A stretch of 64,000 nt of DNA from Aquabacterium parvum (GTDB lineage Bacteria; Pseudomonadota; Gammaproteobacteria; Burkholderiales; Burkholderiaceae_C). Every line of letters starts with the position of its first letter. Position 1 is the first letter of the stretch. The notes below the pieces were generated by a model, which saw only the letters and a list, made by a program, of their open reading frames with translations, was not told where the DNA came from and made no database searches. Shown here piece after piece: positions 52,180 to 60,960 of the stretch. The position numbers and the translations under genes are program-made. The stretch is taken from positions 124,001 through 188,000 of the forward strand of contig NZ_LFRI01000045.1 in the NCBI RefSeq assembly GCF_001447195.1. The letters run 5' to 3'.

Positions 52180-53058
52180 ATGAGCCTTCCCGCTGACTTC
52201 CGCTTCCACCACCGCCTGCGCGTGCGGTGGTCGGAAGTCGATGCCCAGCAGGTGGTCTTCAATGGCCACTACCTGAACTACCTCGACGTCGCTTCAAGTG
52301 ACTACTGGCGCGCCGTCGGTTTGCCTTACCCGGATGCGTTCAAGCATGCGGGTGGCGACATCTTCGTTCGCCGCAACACGCTCGAGTACCACGCTCCTTC
52401 GCGTCTCGACGACTGGCTGGACATCGGCATCCGCTGCGAACGCATCGGCAACTCCTCGCTGACGCTGCAATGGGCAGCCTGGTGCCACGGGCGCCTCATC
52501 GTGACCGGCGAGGTGGTTTACGTGCACACCAGCCTGGCCACTGGCCGCTCCAGCCCCGTGCCTGCCAGCCTGCGTGAGCAGCTTGACGCGTGGGAGCAGG
52601 GCAGGGCCGTGCACGACGTGCAACTCGGCAACTGGAGCAGCCAGCAGGAGGCCGCCCGCGCCGTGCGCACCGCCGTGTTCATCGAAGAGCAGGGCATCCC
52701 GTCAACCGAAGAGTGGGATGCCGACGATGCTTCGGCCGTGCACGCGGTGGTCACCAACCTGAGCGGCCTGCCGCTTGGGACGGGCCGGCTCATCCTCAGC
52801 GGGGAGGCGCCCGACGATGGACCCGAGCAAGCTCGCATCGGTCGCTTGGCCGTGCTGCGCAGCAGCCGAGGCGTTGGCTTGGCCCGTTTGATCCTGTCGG
52901 CGCTGATCGCCGAGGCCCGCCTGCTGGGCAAGACGCAGCTGTCGCTGCACGCGCAGGTCTCTGCCATGCCGCTTTACGCCCAGGCAGGGTTCGAGCCGCA
53001 AGGCGCCATCTTCGACGAGGTGGGCATTCCCCACCAGCGCATGACACTCAGGCTTTGA
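52180..53058 (+). CDS. Acyl-CoA thioesterase (hotdog)-GNAT acetyltransferase fusion
   Basis: A 292-residue two-domain protein. Residues about 8-135 are a YbgC/FadM-type hotdog thioesterase: WSEVDAQQVVFNGHYLNYLDVA holds the catalytic-region Asp and NGHY segment. Residues about 145-292 are a YjcF-like GNAT domain: VRTAVFIEEQGIPSTEEWDADD, the acetyl-CoA loop RIGRLAVLRSSRGVGLARLIL and LHAQVSAMPLYAQAGFEPQG, ending DEVGIPHQRMTL. The reading frame is continuous through the linker. It follows fadD by 36 bp. The thioesterase probably releases acyl groups; the GNAT substrate is unknown. Its stop overlaps the convergent NRDE gene by 11 bp. Confidence 0.88.
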   Translation: MSLPADFRFHHRLRVRWSEVDAQQVVFNGHYLNYLDVASSDYWRAVGLPYPDAFKHAGGDIFVRRNTLEYHAPSRLDDWLDIGIRCERIGNSSLTLQWAAWCHGRLIVTGEVVYVHTSLATGRSSPVPASLREQLDAWEQGRAVHDVQLGNWSSQQEAARAVRTAVFIEEQGIPSTEEWDADDASAVHAVVTNLSGLPLGTGRLILSGEAPDDGPEQARIGRLAVLRSSRGVGLARLILSALIAEARLLGKTQLSLHAQVSAMPLYAQAGFEPQGAIFDEVGIPHQRMTLRL

Positions 53059-54046
53059 TGCCCAGCCCGGCTGCGGGTTTGATCAGGCTGCGGGCACGGT
53101 GACGCCGGGTCTCGGACATCGCGTTCACCTCGGTCTCATCGTGCTCGGTGATGTCGCTGCTCTCGAACACCTCGTCGTGTCGCAGCGACGGTGGCGGCAG
53201 GGTGGCCTCCAGCTTGGCCACGTCAGCCGACGACATCGTGTGGCGTGGCGGCCAATTGCGCAGGCTCACTCGGCGCATCAGCGCCAGGTTCGACTGTGGC
53301 GAGAAGGTGCGCTCCATCACGTGCGTGATCAGCCGTTTGTTGTGTCGCTCGGTCACGATCACGGTCGAACAGCGTGTGCCGTACAAGCCTTGCCCATCGC
53401 GGATGAAGGCCGAGGACAACAACTGCTCCCACTCGTGCGAAACACCTGTGCGCGGCAGCTGCGTGTCGGCAGCGCGTGTGTCGTCGGCCAGCGCGTCGAA
53501 CAGCACCGATGCCATGTCCTCGGCATCCTGGGCCTGAGTCAAGGCGCCACGCAGCGCGGCCTTGAGGTTTTGCACCTTGGGCCAGGGGGTGTTGAGCTGC
53601 GCGTTCGACAGGCCGAAAATGCCCTTGGTCAGCCGCTCCGGATAAAGCTGCCGGTTGTTGACCCAAAAACATTCGCCTTGCGCGAAGTCGAGCGCGATCA
53701 GGTTGAAGCCGTTGTAGCCCGACATGGCCAGGCGCGGCCACAACATGGGCATGCTCAGTTCTCCCTTGAGCCAATCGGGCACGATCGATCCGCGCGATGG
53801 CGCCTGGGGGTCCATGTCCTGTGGGTTGCGGATGTTGGTGACCATCCCCAAACGGCCCGATGCTGTCAGCCCCAGCCAGGTGCCACCCGCGTGAAGGTCG
53901 CGTCCGCCCAGGATGGCCGGACCGCCGCCATCGGGCTCCCACCAGCCCAAACGGGCAGCGGGGCGATCGAAGAATTCATCGCGGTTGGCCGCCATGACGA
54001 AGGGGAATCGACTGGATTGGTCCAGAGCAAAAGCAACGAGACACAT
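53048..54046 (-). CDS. NRDE (TANGO2-like) family protein
   Basis: A 332-residue protein of the NRDE family. It begins MCLVAFALDQ with Cys2, which becomes the N-terminal residue after Met removal, and carries the name motif AANRDEFFDRP near residue 20 plus ILGGRDLHAGGTWLGLT and VTNIRNPQ. The fold is related to Ntn hydrolases; the cellular role is not established in bacteria. The ATG at 54046 with AGGAGGCTGCC upstream is clearly better than one eight codons earlier. It lies 14 bp downstream of the DUF4936 gene and is probably cotranscribed with it. Confidence 0.88.
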   Translation of the reverse strand: MCLVAFALDQSSRFPFVMAANRDEFFDRPAARLGWWEPDGGGPAILGGRDLHAGGTWLGLTASGRLGMVTNIRNPQDMDPQAPSRGSIVPDWLKGELSMPMLWPRLAMSGYNGFNLIALDFAQGECFWVNNRQLYPERLTKGIFGLSNAQLNTPWPKVQNLKAALRGALTQAQDAEDMASVLFDALADDTRAADTQLPRTGVSHEWEQLLSSAFIRDGQGLYGTRCSTVIVTERHNKRLITHVMERTFSPQSNLALMRRVSLRNWPPRHTMSSADVAKLEATLPPPSLRHDEVFESSDITEHDETEVNAMSETRRHRARSLIKPAAGLGIKA

Positions 54047-54060
54047 GGCGGCAGCCTCCT

Positions 54061-54393
54061 TCAGTCCCACTGCCCGGCAGGCAAGGGGAGCTCAGCGAAA
54101 GTTTCGGTGTGACGGGGGGCGATCAGCCCTGTTGGCAAGGCTCCCACCGCAGCCTCCAGGTCGGCCAGGAACGCTGCGCTCAGGCCTTGTGGGTGCTCGT
54201 AGATTTCCATCCAGGTGGGCTCCGCGACTTCCCGGCCATCGGTGCGCGCCAGCAGGCGTGCGGTCAGGCCCGGGTGGCGAGATCGCAGCCCGTCCTGCAT
54301 GGCAGCCAGCCTTTGCAAGGCCTGCGGGGCTCGCGAAGCGCTCAGCTTGAAATAGATGAACAGCGATGCGGGGGTGTCAGCCTTTGACCTCAT
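54061..54393 (-). CDS. DUF4936 family protein
   Basis: A 110-residue small protein. After a short leader it has the DUF4936 pattern: ASLFIYFKLSASRA at the start, AMQDGLRSRHPGLTARLLAR in the middle and PTWMEIYEHPQGLS near residue 70. The family is found in betaproteobacteria and has no known function; the fold may be ferredoxin-like. I chose the ATG at 54393 because upstream codons give unrelated sequence. It is paired with the NRDE gene. Confidence 0.75.
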   Translation of the reverse strand: MRSKADTPASLFIYFKLSASRAPQALQRLAAMQDGLRSRHPGLTARLLARTDGREVAEPTWMEIYEHPQGLSAAFLADLEAAVGALPTGLIAPRHTETFAELPLPAGQWD

Positions 54394-54529
54394 CTCGACC
54401 CATGCACAGTGGAACTCAGTGGAAAAGCGATCTGAGCGTACCCGATGAGCGGCGCCCATTCACCCCACATGGTGCATGAGGCGCTGCGGTGAGGTCGATT
54501 GCCGTTAAGAAATTGACGCACCGCCGCAT

Positions 54530-55510
54530 TCATGCATCGCCATCGGGCGAAGGCATGTCGTAGGGCAGGGGCAACAAGCGCAAGGCGGGGCCATCGGCGG
54601 CACCCAGCGTGATCACGTCAGCGGCGCTCGCCAACTTGAGCTCGAGCAACACCACATGAGGAGCTTCGTTGGAGGCGTTGACCTCCTGAGGCAGCTGCGC
54701 AGCCAGGACGACCATGCCGGCGGGTTGTCCTGTGTCCGACGAGGCAAACACTTCCTGGCCAGGCCTGGCCGAGCCTTGCACCTCGGCCAGGAAAGCGCGA
54801 CGCTTGACCGAGCCACGGTACTGGCTGCGCGCCACGATCTCTTGACCGGGGTAGCAACCCTTCTGGAAGTTCACCCCGCCCACCAGCTCGAAGTTCACCA
54901 TCTGCGGCACGAACTGGTCGAAGGTGGCCTCCGTCACGCGGGGAATGCCCGAAAGCACCTCCAGGGACGACCACGCGGACTCAGGCAACGCAGGGAGGTC
55001 GGTCAGCCAAGCCGCAGCCTCGGGAGCGCCCAACCACAGCCACCTTGGCACCTGTTGCACGTCAGGCAGGCGCACCAGCTGCCCTGAAGCAAGGGGCTGG
55101 CTTGACCACACCGGCGCTTTGGCGGCATCACCCAGGAATTTGCTCGCGGATTCTCCCGCCAACCCCCAGGCCTGCAAGCCACCTTCGGTGAGTTGCACTT
55201 TCGATCGCAGCACGAACATCTTCAGGCGCTTGAGCCAGCCGGGCAGGATGCCTGCGTCTGTCAGCAACCAGACCTGCTCGTCAGCGGGGCGCAAGAGCAG
55301 GGCCGAAGCCTGCATGCGCCCCTTTGCCGAGCAATTAGCGGCCAGCCTCGCCTCGGTGGGCCCCAGGTGGTTGACGTCCTGGCTGAGTTGCCCGTGCAGG
55401 AAGGCCGCCGCGTCCGGGCCTTCAGCCCGGATCACAGCGAGGTCGGACAAGGGCAGGGCGCCTTGCCAGGAAGAGACGGGCTGAGTGAGCGAGATCAGGT
55501 TGGCGTTCAT
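54530..55510 (-). CDS. ygfZ: YgfZ/GcvT-domain folate-binding protein
   Basis: A 326-residue folate-dependent protein that supports Fe-S cluster assembly or repair in other bacteria. The signature NFQKGCYPGQEIVARSQYRG, with the key Cys, is intact. The N-terminal GcvT-like domain (AVIRAEGPDAAAFLHGQLSQDV) and the C-terminal beta barrel are both present. The ATG at 55510 gives MNANLISLTQPV; an upstream ATG adds a His-rich stretch that overlaps mltG. The gene is divergent from mltG with a nine-base gap. Confidence 0.92.
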   Translation of the reverse strand: MNANLISLTQPVSSWQGALPLSDLAVIRAEGPDAAAFLHGQLSQDVNHLGPTEARLAANCSAKGRMQASALLLRPADEQVWLLTDAGILPGWLKRLKMFVLRSKVQLTEGGLQAWGLAGESASKFLGDAAKAPVWSSQPLASGQLVRLPDVQQVPRWLWLGAPEAAAWLTDLPALPESAWSSLEVLSGIPRVTEATFDQFVPQMVNFELVGGVNFQKGCYPGQEIVARSQYRGSVKRRAFLAEVQGSARPGQEVFASSDTGQPAGMVVLAAQLPQEVNASNEAPHVVLLELKLASAADVITLGAADGPALRLLPLPYDMPSPDGDA

Positions 55511-55519
55511 GGGGTGATT

Positions 55520-56614
55520 ATGATCATGCCCTCCATGCACATGCATTCCACTCGGGTACACACCCCCTCATGCCCAGGTCATTGCCCCCGCTCGCCTCGA
55601 CAACAGGCGGGCGGGGTCGCTCGGGCCTTTTTGTCAGTGCTTTTGCTGCTGACAGCCGCCTTGCTGGCTGCGGGTGCCTGGTGGTTGCAGCGCCCCTTGC
55701 CACTGCGGGCAGAGGCTGCCGAGCTCGCCATCGAGCCAGGCCAGACGCCCCGTGAAATCGCCCGTGGCTGGGTGGCTGCTGGCATCGACACGCCCGACTG
55801 GCTGCTCTACCAGTGGTTCAGGTTCTCGGGTGACGCCAGGTTGATCCGGGCCGGCAACTACGAGGCCGGCCCGGGCACCTCCCCACGCGACCTGCTGCGC
55901 ATGATGGTGCAGGGCGACGAGCGCCTGTCCGTCGTGCGCCTGATCGAAGGTTGGACCTTCCGGCAATTCCTCGCCGCCCTGGCTCAGGCCGAAGGCATCA
56001 AACCCGCCACACGGGGCATGAGCGAGCAGGCCATCATGGCCGCTATCGGCTCGCCGGGCGTGCCTGCCGAGGGGCAGTTCTTCCCGGACACCTACGCCTA
56101 CGCGAAAGGCTCTACCGACCTGGCCGTGCTCAAACGCGCCCACCACGCGCTGCAAAGGCAACTCGACGCGGCCTGGCAACAGCGCCAGCCCGGCTCCCCC
56201 TTGGTCAACCCTCAGCAAGCACTGATCCTGGCGTCCATCGTTGAGAAAGAGACAGGTCGCGCCTCGGACCGCCCCATGATCTCGTCGGTTTTCCACAACC
56301 GCCTGCGCATCGGCATGCCCTTGCAGACGGATCCCACCGTGATCTACGGGTTGGGCGAGGCCTTCGACGGCAACCTCCGTCGCAGCCACCTTCAGGAAGA
56401 CACCCCGTTCAACACCTACACCCGCCGCGGCTTGCCGCCCACGCCGATCGCCATGGCGGGCAAGGCCTCGCTGCTGGCGGCCGTTCAGCCGGCCTCCTCC
56501 AGGGCCCTGTACTTCGTGGCTCGCGGTGACGGCAGCAGCGCCTTCAGCGAGAACCTGAGCGATCACAATCGCGCGGTCGACCAATACCAACGCAGACCCA
56601 GGAAGAGCCCATGA
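55520..56614 (+). CDS. mltG: Endolytic murein transglycosylase MltG
   Basis: A 364-residue YceG-like enzyme that cuts nascent peptidoglycan in the periplasm. One N-terminal membrane helix ([20 protein letters not shown]) anchors it. A LysM-like region ([20 protein letters not shown]) is followed by the catalytic domain with [25 protein letters not shown] and the active-site Glu in [11 protein letters not shown], then DPTVIYGLG and [14 protein letters not shown]. The start is uncertain: ATGs at 55520, 55526, 55535 and 55541 are in frame. I took the first, with GGGGTGA close upstream. The stop overlaps tmk (ATGA). Confidence 0.93.
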   Translation: MIMPSMHMHSTRVHTPSCPGHCPRSPRQQAGGVARAFLSVLLLLTAALLAAGAWWLQRPLPLRAEAAELAIEPGQTPREIARGWVAAGIDTPDWLLYQWFRFSGDARLIRAGNYEAGPGTSPRDLLRMMVQGDERLSVVRLIEGWTFRQFLAALAQAEGIKPATRGMSEQAIMAAIGSPGVPAEGQFFPDTYAYAKGSTDLAVLKRAHHALQRQLDAAWQQRQPGSPLVNPQQALILASIVEKETGRASDRPMISSVFHNRLRIGMPLQTDPTVIYGLGEAFDGNLRRSHLQEDTPFNTYTRRGLPPTPIAMAGKASLLAAVQPASSRALYFVARGDGSSAFSENLSDHNRAVDQYQRRPRKSP

Positions 56615-57231
56615 GCCTCCAAGGCCGCTTCATCACCTTCGAGGGCATCGACGGTGCCGGCAAGACCACCCACATCGATGCACTCGAGCAGGCCTGGCGC
56701 CAGCAGGGCAGGGACGTGGTGCGTACCCGCGAGCCCGGCGGCACCCCGCTGGCCGAAAAGCTGCGCGAACTCGTGCTGCATGACAGCATGGACCCCCTCA
56801 CGGAAGCCCTGCTGGTGTTCTCCGCTCGCCGCGACCACATCCAGCAAGTCATCCGCCCGGCGCTGGCGCGTGGCGCCTGGATCCTTTGCGACCGCTTCAC
56901 CGACGCCACGTTTGCGTACCAGGGAGCAGGTCGAGGCTTTGAGCAGGCTGTGCTGGCGCAACTCGAAGCATGGGTGCAAGAAGGGCTTCAGCCCGAGCTG
57001 ACCCTGCTGTTTGACCTGCCTCCAGCCGTGGCGGCAGGCCGCCTGCAGGCCGCACGCCAGCCCGACCGATTCGAAGCCCTGGACGAAGCGTTTTTCACCC
57101 GCGTGCGAAACGGTTACCTGTCCCGTCAGGCTGCACAACCAGGCCGCTTTGCCATCATCCGCGCCGACGCCTCGCCGCAGGACGTCGCCGAGCAGGTGCG
57201 CCAAGCCATCGCCACGAAAGGGCTGGCATGA
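56611..57231 (+). CDS. tmk: Thymidylate kinase
   Basis: A 206-residue kinase that phosphorylates dTMP to dTDP. The P loop is [12 protein letters not shown], followed by the DRX-type motif [20 protein letters not shown] and the lid region [18 protein letters not shown]. Length is normal (E. coli 213). It overlaps both neighbours by four bases (ATGA), so mltG, tmk and holB form a tightly coupled unit, as in many gammaproteobacteria. Confidence 0.97.
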   Translation: MSLQGRFITFEGIDGAGKTTHIDALEQAWRQQGRDVVRTREPGGTPLAEKLRELVLHDSMDPLTEALLVFSARRDHIQQVIRPALARGAWILCDRFTDATFAYQGAGRGFEQAVLAQLEAWVQEGLQPELTLLFDLPPAVAAGRLQAARQPDRFEALDEAFFTRVRNGYLSRQAAQPGRFAIIRADASPQDVAEQVRQAIATKGLA

Positions 57232-58289
57232 GCGAAGACCGCTCACCCGCTCCGCTTTGGCCTTGGCTGCAGACCCCGCTGCAAACCGCGCTGGGGCAAC
57301 TGCACCACCATGCCGTGCTGTTGCATGGCCTGCCCGGCACGGGGCAGTTCGAGTTCGCCATGGCCTTGACCCGGGCCTGGCTGTGCGAGCAGTCGCCCAT
57401 CGGGCAGCCGGTGGCCCCGGCTTGCGGTCGCTGCACAGCCTGTCGCTTGCTTGATGCGGGTTCGCACCCCGACGTCATGCTCGTCTTGCCCGAAGCCTTG
57501 CAGGCCACCCTGGGATGGGATGCGCCCGACGCCGGCGACCCCTCCGAAGACAAGTCCGACCGGAAGGCGCGCAAGCCCAGCCAGGACATCAAGGTGGACG
57601 CCATCCGCGCGGTGGTGCAGTTCTCGCAGAACACCGCCTCGCGCGGGAGGGCCAAGGTGGTGCTCATCCACCCTGTCGAGCGCATGAACGCGATCGCGGC
57701 CAACACCCTGCTCAAGACCCTGGAAGAGCCCCCGGGGCAGGTGCGCTTCGTGCTCAGCGGCTCGGCCCTGGACCAACTGCTGCCCACCGTGCGCAGCCGC
57801 TGCCAGGCCTGGTCACTGCCCAGCCCTGAGGTGGAGCTCGCCACCCAATGGCTCATGGGCGAAACAGGCCTGGACGCCGCTGCGGCCGGCTTGTTGCTGC
57901 AGGCTTCAGGCGGGCAACCCTTGACCGCCCGAGACCGCCAGGCACTCGGCCTGGATGCGCGCACTTGGCCGCTGATCCCGCATGGTGTGGCCCGGGGTGA
58001 GCCGGGGCCCATGGCAGCCTGGCCCTTGTCGCTGGTGGTCGAGACGCTGCAGAAGCTGTGCCACGACCTGTCGCGCCTGGCCGTGGGTGCACAGCCGCGC
58101 TACTTCCCGCGTGAAAGCCTGCCCCAGCCCCCAGACCTGGGACGCCTGAATCAGTGGGCGCAGGAGCTGGGCAAGGTTCGCCGCCATGCCGATCACCCCT
58201 GGAACTTGCCGCTCAAAATGGAAACGCTGATGCTGCAAGCGCGTGCGATCCTGCGGGTCCGTCCTGAGCGGGCGAACCCCAGAGGCTGA
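57228..58289 (+). CDS. holB: DNA polymerase III subunit delta'
   Basis: A 353-residue clamp-loader subunit. The AAA+-like N-terminal domain has a degenerate P loop ([15 protein letters not shown]), typical because delta' does not bind ATP productively. The zinc-binding module [17 protein letters not shown] is intact. Walker B-like [26 protein letters not shown] and the SRC motif VRSRCQAW with the Arg finger follow. It overlaps tmk by four bases and is followed by pilZ, as in Pseudomonas. Confidence 0.95.
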   Translation: MSEDRSPAPLWPWLQTPLQTALGQLHHHAVLLHGLPGTGQFEFAMALTRAWLCEQSPIGQPVAPACGRCTACRLLDAGSHPDVMLVLPEALQATLGWDAPDAGDPSEDKSDRKARKPSQDIKVDAIRAVVQFSQNTASRGRAKVVLIHPVERMNAIAANTLLKTLEEPPGQVRFVLSGSALDQLLPTVRSRCQAWSLPSPEVELATQWLMGETGLDAAAAGLLLQASGGQPLTARDRQALGLDARTWPLIPHGVARGEPGPMAAWPLSLVVETLQKLCHDLSRLAVGAQPRYFPRESLPQPPDLGRLNQWAQELGKVRRHADHPWNLPLKMETLMLQARAILRVRPERANPRG

Positions 58290-58391
58290 AGCATCCCCCC
58301 GAAATGAGCTGTTAGCGAACGTAAAGCAGCGGATCGGCGGGGCCAATTTCACAGCCTGGCCTGGGCCCCCGACGTTACACTGTCCAGCAAC

Positions 58392-58856
58392 ATGAGCGAG
58401 TTTCAGACAACTGCCATGCCTTCGGCCTTCGCTGCCGTGGGCGGCAAAGGCACTGCCGGTGCTTCCTCCTCCTTGGGGGGAGCGGGCATGTCCTTGCCCG
58501 GCACCACGTCGGGTGCCCAACGGCCCAGCGTGATCCAGCTGGTGTTCCGCGAAAAGGGCGCCCTCTACGCCGCCTACATCCCGGCTTTCACCGACGGCGG
58601 CCTGTTCGTGCCGACCACCCGCGAGTACACCCTGGGTGACGACATCTACCTGCTGCTGTCCCTGCCCGAAGACCCCCAGCGTTACCCGGTCGCAGGCAAG
58701 ATCGCCTGGATCACCCCTGCCAACGCGTCCGGTGGCCGCACCCAGGGCGTGGGCGTTCGCTTCCCGGCTGACGACAAGACCCGCCTGCTGCGTGTGAAGA
58801 TCGAGCAGATCCTGGGCACCAACCTCTCTTCGAGCAAGCCCACACAGACGCTCTGA
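58392..58856 (+). CDS. pilZ: PilZ domain protein (type IV pilus PilZ-like)
   Basis: A 154-residue protein. A Gly/Ser/Ala-rich N-terminal stretch of about 45 residues precedes a PilZ domain starting SVIQLVFREKGALYAAYIP. The canonical c-di-GMP residues are missing: there is no RxxxR before the domain, and D/NxSxxG is replaced by FTDGGLFVPT. This is the pattern of true PilZ, the pilus assembly factor that works with PilB and FimX-like proteins rather than as a nucleotide receptor. It follows holB and precedes tatD, a conserved setting. Confidence 0.88.
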   Translation: MSEFQTTAMPSAFAAVGGKGTAGASSSLGGAGMSLPGTTSGAQRPSVIQLVFREKGALYAAYIPAFTDGGLFVPTTREYTLGDDIYLLLSLPEDPQRYPVAGKIAWITPANASGGRTQGVGVRFPADDKTRLLRVKIEQILGTNLSSSKPTQTL

Positions 58857-58930
58857 TCCTCTGATCGGGCGCAGGGTAACGGCTTTCAGGCATCATCGCG
58901 GGCTGCCCCGCCTGACTTCCCGCCTGAGCC

Positions 58931-59713
58931 ATGTTCGTCGATTCCCACTGTCACCTCAATTTCCCCGACTACCAGGGCAAGCTCGACCTCGTGCTGGCTG
59001 ACATGGCTGCCAACCAGGTGGACCGCGCCCTGTGCATCAGCACCACGCTGGAAGAGTTCCCTGCGGTTCATGCGGTGGCGCTGCAATGCCCGAACATCTG
59101 GGCCACGGTGGGCGTGCACCCCGACAACGAAGGCGTCCAAGAGCCCACGCTCGAAGACCTGGTCAGCCGCAGCCAGTTGCCCCGCGTGGTCGGCATTGGC
59201 GAAACGGGTCTGGACTACTACCGACTGGGCGAGCGCAGCGTCGAAGACATGGCCTGGCAGCGTGAGCGTTTTCGCGTGCACCTGCGCGCCGCTCGTCAGA
59301 CTTCGTTGCCGCTGGTGATCCACACCCGCGAGGCCAGCGCCGACACCCTCGGCATCCTGAAAGAAGAAGGGCAGGGCCAGGTCACGGGCGTCTTCCACTG
59401 CTTCACCGAAACGCAGGAAGTCGCCCGTGCGGCCCTCGACCTGGGTTTCATGATTTCTTTCTCGGGCATCCTCACGTTCAAGAACGCGGCCGACCTGCGA
59501 GAGGTCGCGCGCTTCGTGCCCCTGGACCGTTGCCTGATCGAAACCGACAGTCCCTACCTGGCGCCGGTGCCGTACCGCGGCAAGACCAACTCGCCCGCTT
59601 ACGTGCCCTACGTGGCCAAGCAACTGGCCGAGCTCAAGGGCTGCGAGGTCGAAGAGATCGGTCGCATCACATCCGAGAATTTCGCGCAATTGTTCTCGCG
59701 CACGCGGGCCTGA
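58931..59713 (+). CDS. TatD family metal-dependent hydrolase
   Basis: A 260-residue TIM-barrel hydrolase; family members act as 3'-5' deoxyribonucleases. Metal-binding residues are present: His-x-His in FVDSHCHLNFPD, Glu in GIGETGLDYY, His in LVIHTREAS, His in GVFHCFTE and Asp in LIETDSPYLAPVP. Length is normal. In the holB-pilZ context the gene is often called ycfH. It follows pilZ by 74 bp on the same strand. Confidence 0.95.
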   Translation: MFVDSHCHLNFPDYQGKLDLVLADMAANQVDRALCISTTLEEFPAVHAVALQCPNIWATVGVHPDNEGVQEPTLEDLVSRSQLPRVVGIGETGLDYYRLGERSVEDMAWQRERFRVHLRAARQTSLPLVIHTREASADTLGILKEEGQGQVTGVFHCFTETQEVARAALDLGFMISFSGILTFKNAADLREVARFVPLDRCLIETDSPYLAPVPYRGKTNSPAYVPYVAKQLAELKGCEVEEIGRITSENFAQLFSRTRA

Positions 59714-59855
59714 CCGAGGGTTTGGCCAGGGGTGCCTCTGAAGGGCGTGTCAGAGAATTTCTGACAAGAGGTTTGGTTGTGCGGTGACTACCGGCAAACG
59801 GCCTCGATGCCTACAGTGAGTCCATCGCAACGGACTTTTTTCACAGAGGCCCCCC

Positions 59856-60095
59856 ATGCAGAAGCACAGCCTGTACGCCAACCCCTTCGCCCTGATGATG
59901 GACCCGCAAGCCGTCCTCGAAGCCATGGAGCGTTCGGAGCGCCTGAACCGCCTGCAAAGCCGCGTGTGCCGTCCGTTGGACAAGCCGCTGATCCCCGTGG
60001 TGCAAGGCAACGCTCGCGAAGAATTCGATCAGGAAATCGACTCGCAAGAGATCGAGCTGCCTGAAGAGATCGCCGAAGTCAGCTTCGAGCAGTGA
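59856..60095 (+). CDS. Small conserved hypothetical protein
   Basis: A 79-residue acidic, soluble protein that I do not recognise as a named family. It begins MQKHSLYANPFALMMDPQAVLEAMERSERLNRLQ-like, a short helix-rich N-terminal half, continues with VCRPLDKPLIPVV and ends in a strongly acidic tail (about 10 Glu/Asp in the last 25 residues). AGAGG lies about seven bases before the ATG. Composition, start signal and lack of an alternative frame make it a real gene. The 142 bp before it hold no recognisable promoter. It is convergent with the ABC permease gene. Confidence 0.7.
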   Translation: MQKHSLYANPFALMMDPQAVLEAMERSERLNRLQSRVCRPLDKPLIPVVQGNAREEFDQEIDSQEIELPEEIAEVSFEQ

Positions 60096-60120
60096 TCGCT
60101 TTAGGCTGTGGGCAGGGCAT

Positions 60121-60960
60121 TCAGCCCTGAGCCCGTTGCCAACGCTGCTCCAGGTGCAACCCCAGTCGGGACAGCGTCAGGCAGAGCAGGGCGTACACCG
60201 CGCCCACGAACAGGTAGGCCTCGAAGTAGAAGGGCCGCCAATCCGGGTCGCCTCCCAGGCTGAGTGAAAGCCCACCGGTCAGCTCGTGCAGACCGATGAC
60301 CATCACCAGCGAGGTGTCCTTGAGCAGGCCGATCGCATGGCCCGTCAGCGCCGGCAGCACCGTGCGCAGGGCCTGTGGCAGCACGATGCGTCTTTGCGTG
60401 CTCCACCAATCCAGGCCCAGCGTGGCAGCCGCCTCGGACTGTTCCTGTGGCACGGCCTGCAAGCCCCCCCGCACGATTTCAGCCAGGTAGGCCGACGAGA
60501 AGAGCGTCAGCGCCAGCCCGGCTCGCCAGCCCAGCGAGGGCGCTTCGCCACCTGACCAAAACAGAGGCAGCAAGAAGGCGGCCGCGAACAGCAGGCCCAC
60601 CAGGGGCACGCCGCGCACGGTTTCGATGAAGGCCGCAGCGGGCCAACTCAGCCATCTCCACTGAGACCTGCGCGCCAGGGCCAAGCCCACCCCCAGTGGC
60701 CACGACAGGCCCCAACTGCCGAAGAACAGCACCAGCGTCAGCGGCAGGCCGCCCCATTGCTCGGGCGTGCCCCACAGCAGCCATCGGATTTTTTGCGCAA
60801 CCACCCCCCAGCAGGCGGCCTCGCGACCCAATGCCTGGCAGGCTTGGGCATCGGGCGTGAACACGGCGTCGATCACGCCCCAGCGCAGCAGTTGCCAAGT
60901 CAACCAGGCCAGCAACAACAGGCTCAGGCCTTGCAGAGTCAAACCAGCAGCCTTGTTCAT
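60121..60960 (-). CDS. Amino acid ABC transporter permease (AapM/BztC-like), short form
   Basis: A 279-residue permease of the polar amino-acid uptake family. The first helix (LTLQGLSLLLLAWLTWQLL) and the CQALGREAACWGVVAQK segment match the AapM N-terminal region, and the EAA loop is QSEAAATLGLDWWSTQRRIVLPQAL. Characterised AapM proteins are about 380 residues; here the central helices between the Cys segment and the core (GGLPLTLVLFF) appear to be absent. The ATG at 60960 overlaps the upstream permease stop (ATGA). No ATPase gene follows. Confidence 0.87.
   Translation of the reverse strand: MNKAAGLTLQGLSLLLLAWLTWQLLRWGVIDAVFTPDAQACQALGREAACWGVVAQKIRWLLWGTPEQWGGLPLTLVLFFGSWGLSWPLGVGLALARRSQWRWLSWPAAAFIETVRGVPLVGLLFAAAFLLPLFWSGGEAPSLGWRAGLALTLFSSAYLAEIVRGGLQAVPQEQSEAAATLGLDWWSTQRRIVLPQALRTVLPALTGHAIGLLKDTSLVMVIGLHELTGGLSLSLGGDPDWRPFYFEAYLFVGAVYALLCLTLSRLGLHLEQRWQRAQG

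Noticed and set aside
50365-52269. A 634-codon minus-strand frame opposite fadD
   Set aside because: Antisense shadow; the plus-strand acyl-CoA ligase is complete.
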